Source of the DNA: Steromphala cineraria
Lineage: Eukaryota; Mollusca; Gastropoda; Trochida; Trochidae
Assembly (NCBI GenBank): GCA_916613615.1
Contig: OU744725.1
Location: 66,100,575 to 66,164,574 of the forward strand
DNA length: 64,000 nucleotides
Reading direction: 5' to 3'
Translations under genes and position numbers: made by a program
Part shown: piece after piece, positions 24,179 through 34,799 of the stretch
Layout of the letters: every line of letters starts with the position of its first letter
Numbering within the stretch: position 1 is the stretch's first letter
The notes under the pieces: generated by a model
Databases searched by the model: none
The model's input: only the letters and a program-made list of their open reading frames with translations
Told to the model about the DNA's origin: nothing

Positions 24179-24659
24179 CATTCTGCAGGACTGTTAAGAA
24201 AAATAATTGATAACCCTGACACTAACGTGTTGACCATAAAGAAGTAGTTTAGAACACTCGGGGCAAAGCGCTCCCCGACTCACTTTACCCCTTACAGGGT
24301 ACCTTTCGATTTGTGCATACAGAAAAATAATCTAAATGATGAATTACAACATTCCTAATTCAATGAATAGGTGATATATGTTTGTAATTAGTCCACTCAA
24401 GTTAAATGTTGCGTTTTGTGTTTATATGAAATAATTGCATTCGGACATATTCAAATGTCGTTTTTAAAAATTTTTTAAACTTTCCAACTCACGCTCACGA
24501 TGCAAACGTGGACAACAACGTTTCTTAACGTTTGCTATCGTTGTTGCTGCTGCTGTTTTGCTTATCTTGCTGCATTTGCTGTTGTTTTATTAGAATTGTT
24601 AATGCTGTTAAGACTCTATTTTTTATTGGATTTCTTTCAGACATAAGAAACACAGGAAA

Positions 24660-27600
24660 ATGGAAACCATCCTCCTTATTTTGGTCGTCATATCGTTCCT
24701 ATACACTTTCACAACTGTTTGGTTTCATCCCGGAGAGAACATGCAGAGACAACCGAATTCACATACTGTGCAAGGTAATTAAGTTGACATGTGAACTCCA
24801 TGAATTGATTTGTCAATATAGTGTTTTATTACTCTTCTGTAAAAGATATCGATGTTAAATAAATATATCATGTTATAACATATCGCGTTCTGACCAAATG
24901 ACGAGACGTCAAAATAACGTCACAATTGTAAAGAATGACGTCACGATCACAATGTCAGCGGGCCGGCCGCGTTGGTCATGTCGGCAACTTTCTTTATATT
25001 TTTGCGATGTAATTAAGCCAGTAATAAATCGAATATTAAACTCGGTCCCGTTTCATTCCAATTTCATGAAACTCGCTTTCGGTAGTAAAATACCAACCCA
25101 TTCACTCTTTTAATGAATATGTTATGAAGCGGGACGTCGTTTAGTATTCTCTATATTATTAACGGTAAATTATTTCTACTATCTCTTTCAAGCAAATGTG
25201 ACACATATCAACTGTTTAAAAGAAATATCCATACCGAATACTATCTTATCTTGTTTAAATCTTAAGAAGTACAGAGTAAGTCTAGCACGTTTTCGAAGCT
25301 CGTCACACGAAATGTACATTGAGAAAGGTAGATATATAAATATTAGTAGAGAGCAAAGAATCTGTCAGTTATGCCAATCAAATGAAATTGAAGATGAGTA
25401 CCATTTTTTACTTGTATGTCCGATCTACAGTAGCATAAGAAAGAAATATATTAAAGAAAAGTATTATGTACATCCAAACATGCTTAAATTTTCCAAACTA
25501 TTAAATAGTTTAGATAACAAAGAAATCGAAAACCTGTCCATGTATATATTCTACGCATCTGTATATAGAAACCATATTGTTACATAAATAGTATATGTAA
25601 CATCAAATGTATTATGTATTGTACTATAATATAGGCATGTGGCCTTTTCAGTACCGGAAATAAAGATTGATATTGAGTATAAATTATTTCTGAATGGTAA
25701 ACTTCATGAACTAATATTTCGATATCGAATTCCTGATGACCAGGTAGAGTTTCCAAGGTGATTCATCAAGATGAAGCCAACATTTCTCAACTAATACTTC
25801 AAATACGGAATGGAGATCCAAAGGCAACATTTAAAAAGCCAGATGAAGAATACAAAACCAGATGTCAGTATGGTTACTTCCGACTTCCAGGGATGATACA
25901 CTGTCACCCATGGCTCAACTGTTCAAACCTGAAGACGGACATAGCATCAACTTTATTGATGAAAAGCAAATACTCCTTCGCAAAGACGGTAATTAAGCCA
26001 AAGGTCCACATTTGTTTATGTCTATACAGCGTCAGACCATAAGAGCTTTTGGGCATCCAACCATACTATCGTCAGCTATCTGTTCTAATAGTTTAACCAT
26101 CGCAGTCTCCTCCAGAACCGTGGGTTTTCTGCGCTCTTCAACAAAGCAGAAGTGTATTTGGGAGCGACTTAAAATTAGTTATAAGAATTTCAATCATTTG
26201 CCCTGAAATTTCTCCCTCCACTCTTTATAGGGAAGCGCTATTCCTTAAAGATCCATCATCATATTTGCATGCTATTCGTAATGAATTTAAGGTTTTGAGA
26301 ACATAAATATATCATTCGGTAGAGAAATCATACGTACAAACTCTGATACCATGCATGGTTTAAATAAGAATAAGATACTTAGCTTTATCTGTGTAGGGTT
26401 TATCTAGTAATGCGCGACGTCTTTCCAGCGTTTATTTAGGAAACACAATCGTGAGCTGGCAACAAGAATAAGGATAAGATACTTAGTTCGGAGTCAGAAT
26501 TGCAGTACCAACGGTAAATTTGCTGTAAGCATTAAACAAACCCGCTTTCGGTGACGTCATTATCTGTGTAGGATTTATCTAGAGATGCGCGACAAGAAAG
26601 GCTTTCCAGCACTTATTAAGGAAACACAATTGTGAGATGGCAACACTTTATTCGCCTTTAGACTTTCTTCCTCCTGAGAGTTGTCTCTTAATCAGATTAT
26701 GAAAGTCTGCTATAGAGGTTAAAATACACCTTTCGAACATATCCGTACTCTCTCCTCAGAATGCAAAATTAAAGAAAACAACTTATGTCTAGACGAACGT
26801 TGAAAAATCCGAGTTATTTTGTTTATTTGCTCTAAATGACATAATCTACTATCAGGACAATATATGGTCACTGCTTTATTTTGAAGGGAGACAACTCCGT
26901 GAACCTTGTCATGCTCAGTGCAACTAAGTACAGCAGCTTTTATCAGAGTGACCTCCCTCTGGGAGCCTGAATGTTAACCTACATTCTAAACCTTTAGTCA
27001 CGTCACTCCATTGATCTTTGAAGTCTTTATATATCATTATTTGTGTCGTACGGCAAGGGAATTATTCGATGCCGGTTATTTATTATAGACATAATCGCCG
27101 TGCAAGGCAGGTTATTATTATGATATATCCCTCTTCAAATAATCATTTCTGAACGATGTCATTAATGAAATTTGTTAAATTCCAAGTGTTTAATTTTGAC
27201 AGTGTAAATGTTTTGACGATACGCCGTCTCGAACCCCGCAGAGTTTACACTCCCGAACGCTAAACCAGACGCTCCGACTACTGAGCTATAATGACAGCGC
27301 TGACAGGTGATTTGTTAGGTCATCTTATAACAAAGGTCTTGGTTTGTTTTGTTTTTTATTTTACGGCCGCATCTGTTATTTCCCATCCTTTTGCGTTGTC
27401 GGTCATATCAATGTTATTATAACTAGTTGGCGGTTTATAAAATAGATAAGAAATGGTCCGTGGGCATTATCAATAATAAAGGTATCGTCTCAAAAGACAG
27501 AATTCCCAAAAGACAGAACGCTTAAAATAACATATTTCATGGTTGACAAGCGATGTGTAACATAGCCTCTACCCTTTAAAATAATGGAACCACCCAGATT

Positions 27601-29520
27601 AAAGACAGAATTCTCAAAAGACAGAAAAGACTCCATTAATAAAATACTATTTAGCATGAACCACACTTTTCATTCACTTGACATGTTGTCTCTATAGCAC
27701 ATTATACACATATGGATTAAACATATTCTTATTTCGCATTATGAAATAAAGATTGGTGAACAAGCAAGAAGGACTATTTGAACACGGCTCCTATATACAA
27801 CAGACTTGAAACTGGACACAATATGCAATACGTACAGCAAAAATATATAATTGGTGAAAAACTCTTTGTAGTCAAATCATTTTGTATAAATCAGGCATGT
27901 TGTCAGTGATGCTTTTGTATGCTGAAGTAAAAATTTATATCTACAGACAAAAAAAACCATGAGTTTATGCTATACATAGAAATCAGGTACTTTTACTTTT
28001 GAACTGATGTAAGGATTTTAGGATATGCATTTGCTTGTTCAATCGTACAATTATCCCATATCTGACAAACATAATCAAAGAGTGGTCAGATAAAAGATTA
28101 AAACAGAAAATCTTGTTGATTACGGGATTAATGGTCTACTAAACTCTTTAAATAATTGATCCTTGGTCTTATTTTCCTTATCATTTCATTTATATACTGT
28201 TTCCAAGAACCATTGCTTTGAAGTGTTTAGACTTATACAAATATCGCCAATAGATTGTAGCTTCGTTAACCTAAATCTTTACATGCAGATACCCATCCAG
28301 AAGTAACTGGGGCACAACGTTCTGTGATGGGACATACTCTGCTTTTTGTAGGCCAGCCATATCGAAATAAGACAATTTTGCAACCATGCATATTTGTTTA
28401 TATTTGTTTGGAATTTGTTTGAAAACATTCGTATCGTCTCTGGTAAAATGCTATAATATCTACAACCTGACTTGACATGACTTACAACTTGTTATACAAG
28501 TGCATAAAGCGGGTCGGGTCAGTTCATTAATTAATTAGTGGTCAGCACTGCTCAGCTAATTAGTGTTGTGATTGATTCTGTCTTTTGGGAATTCTGTCTT
28601 TTGGGAATTCTGTCTTATGGTACTGAATGATAATAGAGGATGTTTGCGTGTCACGTGACTGCGGTAAACAGATAAGATGCTGGTATGTTGTTGACTATGG
28701 TCAGTTACGGTGGATACATGATAGGGAATAATATATCCGTTGTAATTAATCCCGATTATACTCTTGATTGTGTTTCCCGACTTCTTGTTCATATCTATTG
28801 GAGATAATAAGTTTTTCATCAAATTTTCAGATGCATCTTGGTTTATATAAGGAACACAAAGTGGTTGTAAGCACCATCAAACCAACTCACTACAGATATG
28901 CAAGTGTAGAAAGTATGATGGAGTTCCAACCCAGTCAACATATCGTGCAGCTTGTGGGTTCATGTGACTACACATACATTACAGAATATCATCCGTACGG
29001 GGACCCACATGATTTAAAAAGAGTTTTTCAGTTAGGAAATCTCAAATCAAGAAACAACCTGAAGACTCGACTCCAGATGTGTGTGTCCTACATCGAGGTG
29101 ATTCACCATCTTCATACAATGCCTGGAGGTCCCAGGGTGTTCTGTGATTCGCCCAACCTTCAACATACGCTGACCCAGTTTCTAATAACCGACGATCTAC
29201 GTCTCGTGTTGGCAGACCTCGATTATCTGTATCATGCCAATTCGAAACAAAACAAAACAACTAAATGTATCCCCATACTATTATATAAGTTTTTCAACCC
29301 TCCAGAAAGTTTTACAAAACCGAGGGCAATGGATGAAAGATCTGATGTGTGGAAAATCCCTGACGTGTGTGACCATTTTATTGGTATCTGGAAAACTTCT
29401 GATATAAGGAGCAATATAAGAAGCCGATGTAAGGAGAGGAATCCGTCAAGGAGACCAACTTCCGGTGAGGTCCTCAGATTCTATAGACAGGTTCTCCTTG
29501 AAGTGATGAAGAACACATGA
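24660..29520 (+). CDS. POMK: protein O-mannose kinase-like protein, copy B
   Basis: Coding exons are 24660-24774, 25744-25988 and 28831-29520; the phases agree (1, then 0) and total 1050 nt, 349 aa plus stop. Exon 1 (acceptor TTCTTTCAG at 24640, 19 nt of 5' UTR) gives M-E-T then an ILLILVVISFLYTF signal anchor. Exon 2 carries CQYGYFRLPGMIHCHPWLNC. Exon 3 carries HKVVVS, TEYHPYGD, VFCDS with LQHTLTQFL, ADLDYLYHAN, DVWKIPDVC and NPSRRPTSGEVL. It is a tandem paralogue of copy A on the same strand with the same three-exon plan but much larger introns (969 and 2842 bp) full of repeats. The expected role is an ER-lumenal glycan kinase. A MITE begins 8 bp after the stop. Confidence 0.85.
25180..25680 (+). 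mobile_element. 5'-truncated LINE tail in POMK-like copy B intron 1
   Basis: Open from 25198 to 25587. It encodes the zinc-binding tail found after the reverse transcriptase in many LINEs: CQLCQSNEIEDEYHFLLVC with flanking basic and aromatic residues. A 3' tail with AATAAAGATTGATATTGA follows. No RT core remains. Confidence 0.7.
26362..26645 (+). repeat. imperfect direct duplication
   Basis: TTATCTGTGTAGG, TTTATCTAG, ATGCGCGAC, TTTCCAGC and GGAAACACAAT recur in the same order about 175 bp apart. Lies in POMK-like copy B intron 2. Confidence 0.65.
27220..27303 (-). ncRNA. tRNA-like A/B-box sequence, possible SINE head
   Basis: On the minus strand it has TAGCTCAGTAGTCGG (A-box type, 27274-27288) and GGTTCGAGAC (B-box type, 27226-27235) at tRNA-like spacing. 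No clean 7-bp acceptor stem closes it, so a tRNA-derived SINE head or decayed tRNA is more likely than a working tRNA. Confidence 0.5.
27483..28622. mobile_element. ~1.1-kb TIR element with iterated ends
   Basis: The left end has AAAGACAGAATTCCCAAAAG; the right end has the complement CTTTTGGGAATTCTGTCTTT, repeated two to three times. An internal extra copy lies near 27601. No coding frame. Located in POMK-like copy B intron 2. Confidence 0.65.
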
Positions 29521-29527
29521 GTAGACT

Positions 29528-29866
29528 CATTCTCTCCCCCCACACAGAGGCAGATCAAGTCATGAAATGTTGATTCAGCCACTGTTCTTTTACGCCGACT
29601 TTGCGGGATAGAATGGGAGATGCCTGATTGGAGGCAATCAAAGTTAGTTGTGTAATCAGCGACGCTGTCCTGAAATCATCATTTTAACTATTAAATCATT
29701 GTGATATGAAGTTTGAACCACCCTTTCCATGCAAAAAGAGTTGTCATTTGTAAAAGAAATTCACATGGATTGTGGTGCAATGTTTTTCCCGCTGGAACCC
29801 TCGGATTTCGGCGCATTAGAACATAGGCTGTATCAACATTTCATGTCTTGATCTGCCTCTGTAGCT
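29528..29866. mobile_element. MITE family 2 copy beside the POMK-like copy B stop codon
   Basis: Starts CATTCTCTCCCCCCACACAG and ends near GATCTGCCTCTGTAGCTGG, a damaged right terminus. It lies in what must be the 3' UTR, 8 bp after the stop. Confidence 0.7.
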
Positions 29867-30329
29867 GGAGTGGCCTACTTAAATCATATTGTAAAATGTT
29901 GTTTGATTGAAGATAATTGAAAAAGGTTCAGTTAGATCAAACGATCTGTATATTTCTCTATTAAGTCATGAAACCGACCCAAAAAGAACAGGAAAGATAT
30001 ATTAGCATCCTGGTTCGTTAAAATTATCTCACCAATTAAAGATACAGACTATATACATGTACAGCTTTTGTTATTCCCAGGATCAGGATTGCGCTTAAGC
30101 AGGATTCCAATGTACAAATAATATCGGTGAAAACAGTTGTATTCTACTAGACATCCTTCTGATACTGACGAAATTTAATATTTTAATCAGTTTCATATCG
30201 TCAACAAAATATACAATCAGTTTGGAATCTAGAAACCACAAGGTAGAATTACCACTTTTCTCTATACATGTTGAAAATCAAATTAGCTTACAGCATTCCT
30301 ACTGACACACATTACATGAAAACTAACAC

Positions 30330-30335
30330 AATAAA
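30330..30335 (+). terminator. candidate poly(A) signal, POMK-like copy B
   Basis: First clear AATAAA downstream of the 29520 stop and beyond the MITE. It would give a ~0.8-kb 3' UTR. Confidence 0.25.
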
Positions 30336-30553
30336 GAAAGCCATGCAGACATGGATAAACACATCACACTTTATTTTTTCTTCTTTAGATTATTTGTCTT
30401 GTTTTATGTTACCGACCAACCAACCAGTGAGTCTGACCTCTGACTTGTGCATATGGCCAATGTTATCAGTTCTGGGGTGAGCCAAGAAGGTAATCTGATT
30501 GGTTCACACCATCCCCTACTCTTCTGTTCTGTCGATGTCAACAGACTGCAGAT

Positions 30554-30618
30554 CATTCTCTCCCCACAGAGGCAGCTTAAGATTCCATGACTTAATCTGC
30601 CTCTGTGGGGAGAGAATG
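30554..30618. mobile_element. 65-bp minimal MITE family 2 copy
   Basis: Almost only the two TIRs (CATTCTCTCCCCACAGAGGC and its complement). Flanked by a perfect 9-bp duplication ACTGCAGAT at 30545-30553 and 30619-30627. Confidence 0.85.
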
Positions 30619-30847
30619 ACTGCAGATGAGCGAATAGCTAATGTGATAAGGATAAAATCATTCCATAGCATCAGATGTCTGCCCGCTTGTACCGCTCAAT
30701 ACGTGGAACCTCTTGAAAACTAGGAATATTCATTCAATTTCTCAAATCCATGTCCTGAAGATAGCATTGGTGACTGAATAATCGAAAGTATAGCAAAGTG
30801 GCAGAAATTAACCGTTTCTTATAGTATCGATACCATTTATTTTCGCC

Positions 30848-30929
30848 AGGGGAAACTGCCGGAACCCAGGGATTTCGGCATATTAGAACAGAGGCTGTAC
30901 CAACATTTCATGACTGTGGGGAGAGAATG
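30848..30929. mobile_element. MITE family 2, truncated copy
   Basis: Contains GGGGAAACTGCCGGAACC and ends CTGTGGGGAGAGAATG. The left half is missing and the right TIR is shortened. Confidence 0.6.
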
Positions 30930-32078
30930 AGTCAATATGTGCAAGTTGAAAAATTATTCCGTTATCAATCAAGTGTTCAGCGGGGGGAACAATAGGGCTG
31001 ATGAGCGGACACTTCAATAAGTAAGCTTAAATTAAACATCTAAGCAATCTAACGGATCCGTATGAGTAAAACTGCTTTACATCTAACGTATTTCAATAAT
31101 TTCAATAATCAATATTTCTTAATAATCTAATAAAAATGTTAATCACAACTGTCACGTTAGCTTTTATGAAAGGTATTTTTAATACAGTTTAGATCTTATT
31201 GTATTTTCTTTTCTTTTCACAAACGCTTGAGGCATTTAAATCAATCATTCCCTGACCCTTCATAATTCTAGGAGTGTCTATAAACAAGAAAGAAAGTGAT
31301 CACATTATGTGAATTCAATCACTGCCAGTTTGCGAGTCTTTTATTGGGTTTTTTAAATGATAATGCCATCTATATGGCATCGGAATAATAGAACAGACGT
31401 CCATATATTAATACTTAATAACTAATGATGGTTATCATCGGTCACAGAGATCACAGAGAAGATATGGCTTCATTATCTTTTCATCTGAACCAATACGAGG
31501 GTTATTATCCCAAAGAGTTAACAACTGACCACATGATTATTTCCTCCTGTGAGAGGGTCTTATTCCTTAAGACTCAATCGCCACATCGGTGGAAACACCA
31601 AAAGGTTGCCTCTACTGCTCCTTACTGCACTGACAGTTTTTGCTGCGATCCTCAGACGATGGCAGGAAGGTTATAGTCGTTCAGGGAAGTTTTCAGCATG
31701 TGGTCATGAGGAATGTTGGACATCTGATATGTAAAGAAATATGTTTGAGAATTGGCGGATGCAAGTCAATCAAGTACTACAGACATGAACTCAAGTGCGA
31801 ACTTCATTCATACGAGATCAAATCTACGCATACATTAGCAATGGTAAAACATGTTTTGTTCACTGGGTAACAACTGATTATTAATTCTTATCAGGCAACA
31901 ACTAAAGTAGAATTTTGTTTTTAACATAAAGTTGAGTTCTTAGATCGATGACCGCTGCTTGAGAACGACTGAAGAGTTTTGTATTAAAATTCTTTTATCA
32001 ATATGTTTTTATTACACTCTCGTTGAAGATACCACAGTTGTGAAACAATGACATGTTATTCAACACTGTTGTGAAACA

Positions 32079-32453
32079 TTGCACGTCAAAGCGATCGCAT
32101 CCGGAACTACTTTACTGAGGTTGCATGACAAGTTATCGGTTGATGATGTCAATCAAAATTGCGACTTAAGAATATTGTTCTCAGTCCAAACGAAAAATCT
32201 CCGAGATAAAAGTAATACATTGTCCGAAAAACAATACAAAGAATCAGAGATACCTCCACAACATTCATCTTCAAATGTAAACATGACCTCGGAATCAGGG
32301 TCGGCATTTGATAGATTACGGTCGATTCTTGAAAAGTCAGCGTCATTTCTTCAGAATTTCGATAAAGCAGCTCATTTTGGTGATATCGTAAGCATTAGCA
32401 ATATTATCTTTATCGGCAACAAATTCAAATTCGTCGAAACGTTAAGTTTTTAG
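32079..32453 (+). CDS. open frame in the copy-1-specific insertion, possible exon
   Basis: 124 codons open, with no counterpart in copies 2 or 3. A possible acceptor (CTGAG before GTTGCATGAC) and donor (GATATC before GTAAGC) bracket a hydrophilic Ser/Lys/Glu-rich segment ending in an amphipathic FDRLRSILEKSASFLQNFDK. No family is recognised. Its phases do not match the PAN-like exons, so it is not an exon of that gene. Confidence 0.2.
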   Translation: MHVKAIASGTTLLRLHDKLSVDDVNQNCDLRILFSVQTKNLRDKSNTLSEKQYKESEIPPQHSSSNVNMTSESGSAFDRLRSILEKSASFLQNFDKAAHFGDIVSISNIIFIGNKFKFVETLSF

Positions 32454-33216
32454 AGTTATCTCCCTTGCATCCCTAAGCTCCTAGCAGCGTTTGGCAACTC
32501 GATCAACGACGAGCTCGCTATTCAAAGCAGCGGTCCTTTTTGTTTTAGAATTTAGATGAACTTTAAATTTGAAGAGGGTATTCCCCAATCTATCCTCACC
32601 ATGGATCGCAAACCAGGACAGTGTTCCTCCCACTGACACTAGCTCAAACTTACTGAATCGCGCTTGAAAACGCACATTCCGATGACGTCACAATCACTTG
32701 ACAGTCATTCATACAATCTAACGTTCATTCGTACAATTCAGCGACAGATGATTTGTTACTCACCAATTTGCGTTTATGAACTATAACACAAAGATATTTG
32801 AATGAGAGTTTTCCATTTGTATTGTTCAAAATTAAAGCTGTTATTAACGGACTTACTCGATGACGTTGTTCAAAGTCTAATGACGCTATGCTTCCATTGT
32901 AAGAATTGTATTCCTACGCACAACTACGAGAATTGAGAGTAAACATAATTTTTTATCCTTAATTTAAAGAGTGTAATAAATAAAATACTCAACTCCGTCC
33001 AGTTTAATAACATATTTATGAAACTCGTGGCTAGTATTGGTATTTAACTCGCTTTCTTGATTGTTAGCAGAGGAAACAGAAAGGTCTGTGTGAATTATAT
33101 ATGAAATACAAAATTATTGAGTTATACCATAATGTTAAATTTAGACATTGAAATAGAGTTATAGCTTGAAAAAGATTAAAAAATTCGCTTAATGCGTTCA
33201 TACATCACGTGCATGA

Positions 33217-33241
33217 CTCTCTCTCTCTCTCTCTCTCTCTC
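33217..33241. repeat. (CT)n microsatellite
   Basis: About 12 CT units. The duplicate copies have GA runs at the corresponding inverted sites (about 50990 and 62860). Confidence 0.9.
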
Positions 33242-33286
33242 AATAAAGAAGTAATAAAACACTTTCATAATGTACAGTTCTTTTTC

Positions 33287-33469
33287 GTACCAAAATGGCA
33301 TTTTATGGACTATGTGAATCTTTTTAATTTGTTCTCTGACTATGGATGTTTGGTTTATGTAATGACATTTTGGAAAATATCAAAATAATACATTTAGCAT
33401 TAACATACAATTATCAGTGCAAATTTGAACATAAATTGATTTTTTAAAAATTTGATACTGCCCCGTTAA
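33287..33469. mobile_element. MITE family 1, partial copy in duplication copy 1
   Basis: Family interior (AATGGCATTTTATGGACT) through TGATACTGCCCCGTTAA. Positional orthologue of the full copies at 50530 and 62407, so the insertion predates the duplication. Confidence 0.7.
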
Positions 33470-34741
33470 AGTAGGAATGAACTTCATCATTGAAACAATG
33501 AGAAAACATAATTTGCTGTTTATCAAGATTATTAAAAATAGTATTGATGTTATCAGGATTCAAAGCAGCCACAAAGAAACAGAAGCAACAGACGACAAAG
33601 AAGACAGAGGTCCACACACCACAGTTCGTGGTGGCAAGTCTTGACTTCCCCTCAACCTATTACGCATGCGCCCGAAATAAACTGCATATAATTCAAAAGC
33701 AAAGCCATGGATCTTTTGTAATACAAAAAAACAGGGCTAAGAATTATTGTGGAATAAAATTGGAAGGTGATAATATAGTGAGAGGAATGACAACTGTTCA
33801 TTGTCTTCACAACATTCACAGTTTCTGCTTGTATTACCTTCTTGATAGAAGGAAGGGGACCAAGAACACTCTGAAGCTTTGTCTCAAATATTATCCAGAG
33901 CCGAATACTTACAATTTTCTTCAAGCATTAGAAAGATAACGATAATATGAATATTTTAAAGACTTACAATGATATGGCTACATTTGTTGAGACTATTGTT
34001 TCTCTTCTTAATGCTAGAATGGTTTAATCATTTTAGAACGAAAAACATAATTTGAAAGAATTTCGAGAAGTCATATTGCAGGTAACTTAAAACAGCTTCC
34101 ATTTTATTGAAAATGATGTTTGTAAATTGAGTTGAAATTTTAGATTGATGTCTAATGCCTTCAAGAACTTTGTTATCTTCATATTTTTACTTTACGTCTT
34201 GCAGCTCACATGTAAATGGTCTGACCCTTGATTCAGATATGAATGTTTTCATCTTGCATCGACGCGTCTTAATACAGTTTGAAAGGTCTGAACAAATCTA
34301 CTTAACATGCATGAATGTTCGTCATGATATAGATGTTGATGGCACACAATTCAATTGTTTGGTAGTGGCATTTTGATCCTCACCGATCACGGTGCGAAGA
34401 TTTATGACATAAAAAGAATAAATAAAGATGGACGACTGCTGATGGTGTTTAATCATTCGTGAAACAGACTGCACTGTGTGGACACAGTCAAGAATAAAAT
34501 TGTGATGGTTCCCACAGACGATCCAAGAAATGTTCAAATTTGTGTCATTAACATTTATAAAATTCGTGCTAGATGTGGATGAATTGAAAACGATAGTGAG
34601 CAACTTTTGTGCTGCTGTAAGGAAAACCTGGGAAAGTAAAACCAACATTGCGTTACTCCTATCGCTATGTAACTTGGCTTCTATGTTGTCATACAGTTTT
34701 CTGTTCTGACACTAAATTTTTATCTGTGGAACTTTACAGTA

Positions 34742-34747
34742 AATAAA
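34742..34747 (+). terminator. poly(A) signal of PAN-like copy 1
   Basis: AATAAA about 160 nt after the former stop, at the position conserved in copies 2 and 3. Confidence 0.5.
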
Positions 34748-34799
34748 GAGAGTTTTAGAACTGTTATGGGATTGCTGTCTTGTTGTTTAAGGTGATTCT

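Larger units (their letters stand above)
31533..34582 (+). pseudogene. PAN/apple-like secreted protein, copy 1, broken
   Basis: Exon counterparts are 31533-31843, microexon 33068-33083, 33557 to about 33912, and 34205-34582. Lesions against copies 2 and 3: small deletions in the signal-peptide exon shift the frame; the first donor is ATG|GT instead of AAG|GT; the 3' end of the second large exon with its GTAAGT donor is gone; a 4-nt deletion shifts the last exon; and a CGA codon has become TGA. Recognisable residues remain (CLRIGGCKSIKYYRHELKC, then TPQFVVASLDF). Confidence 0.85.
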
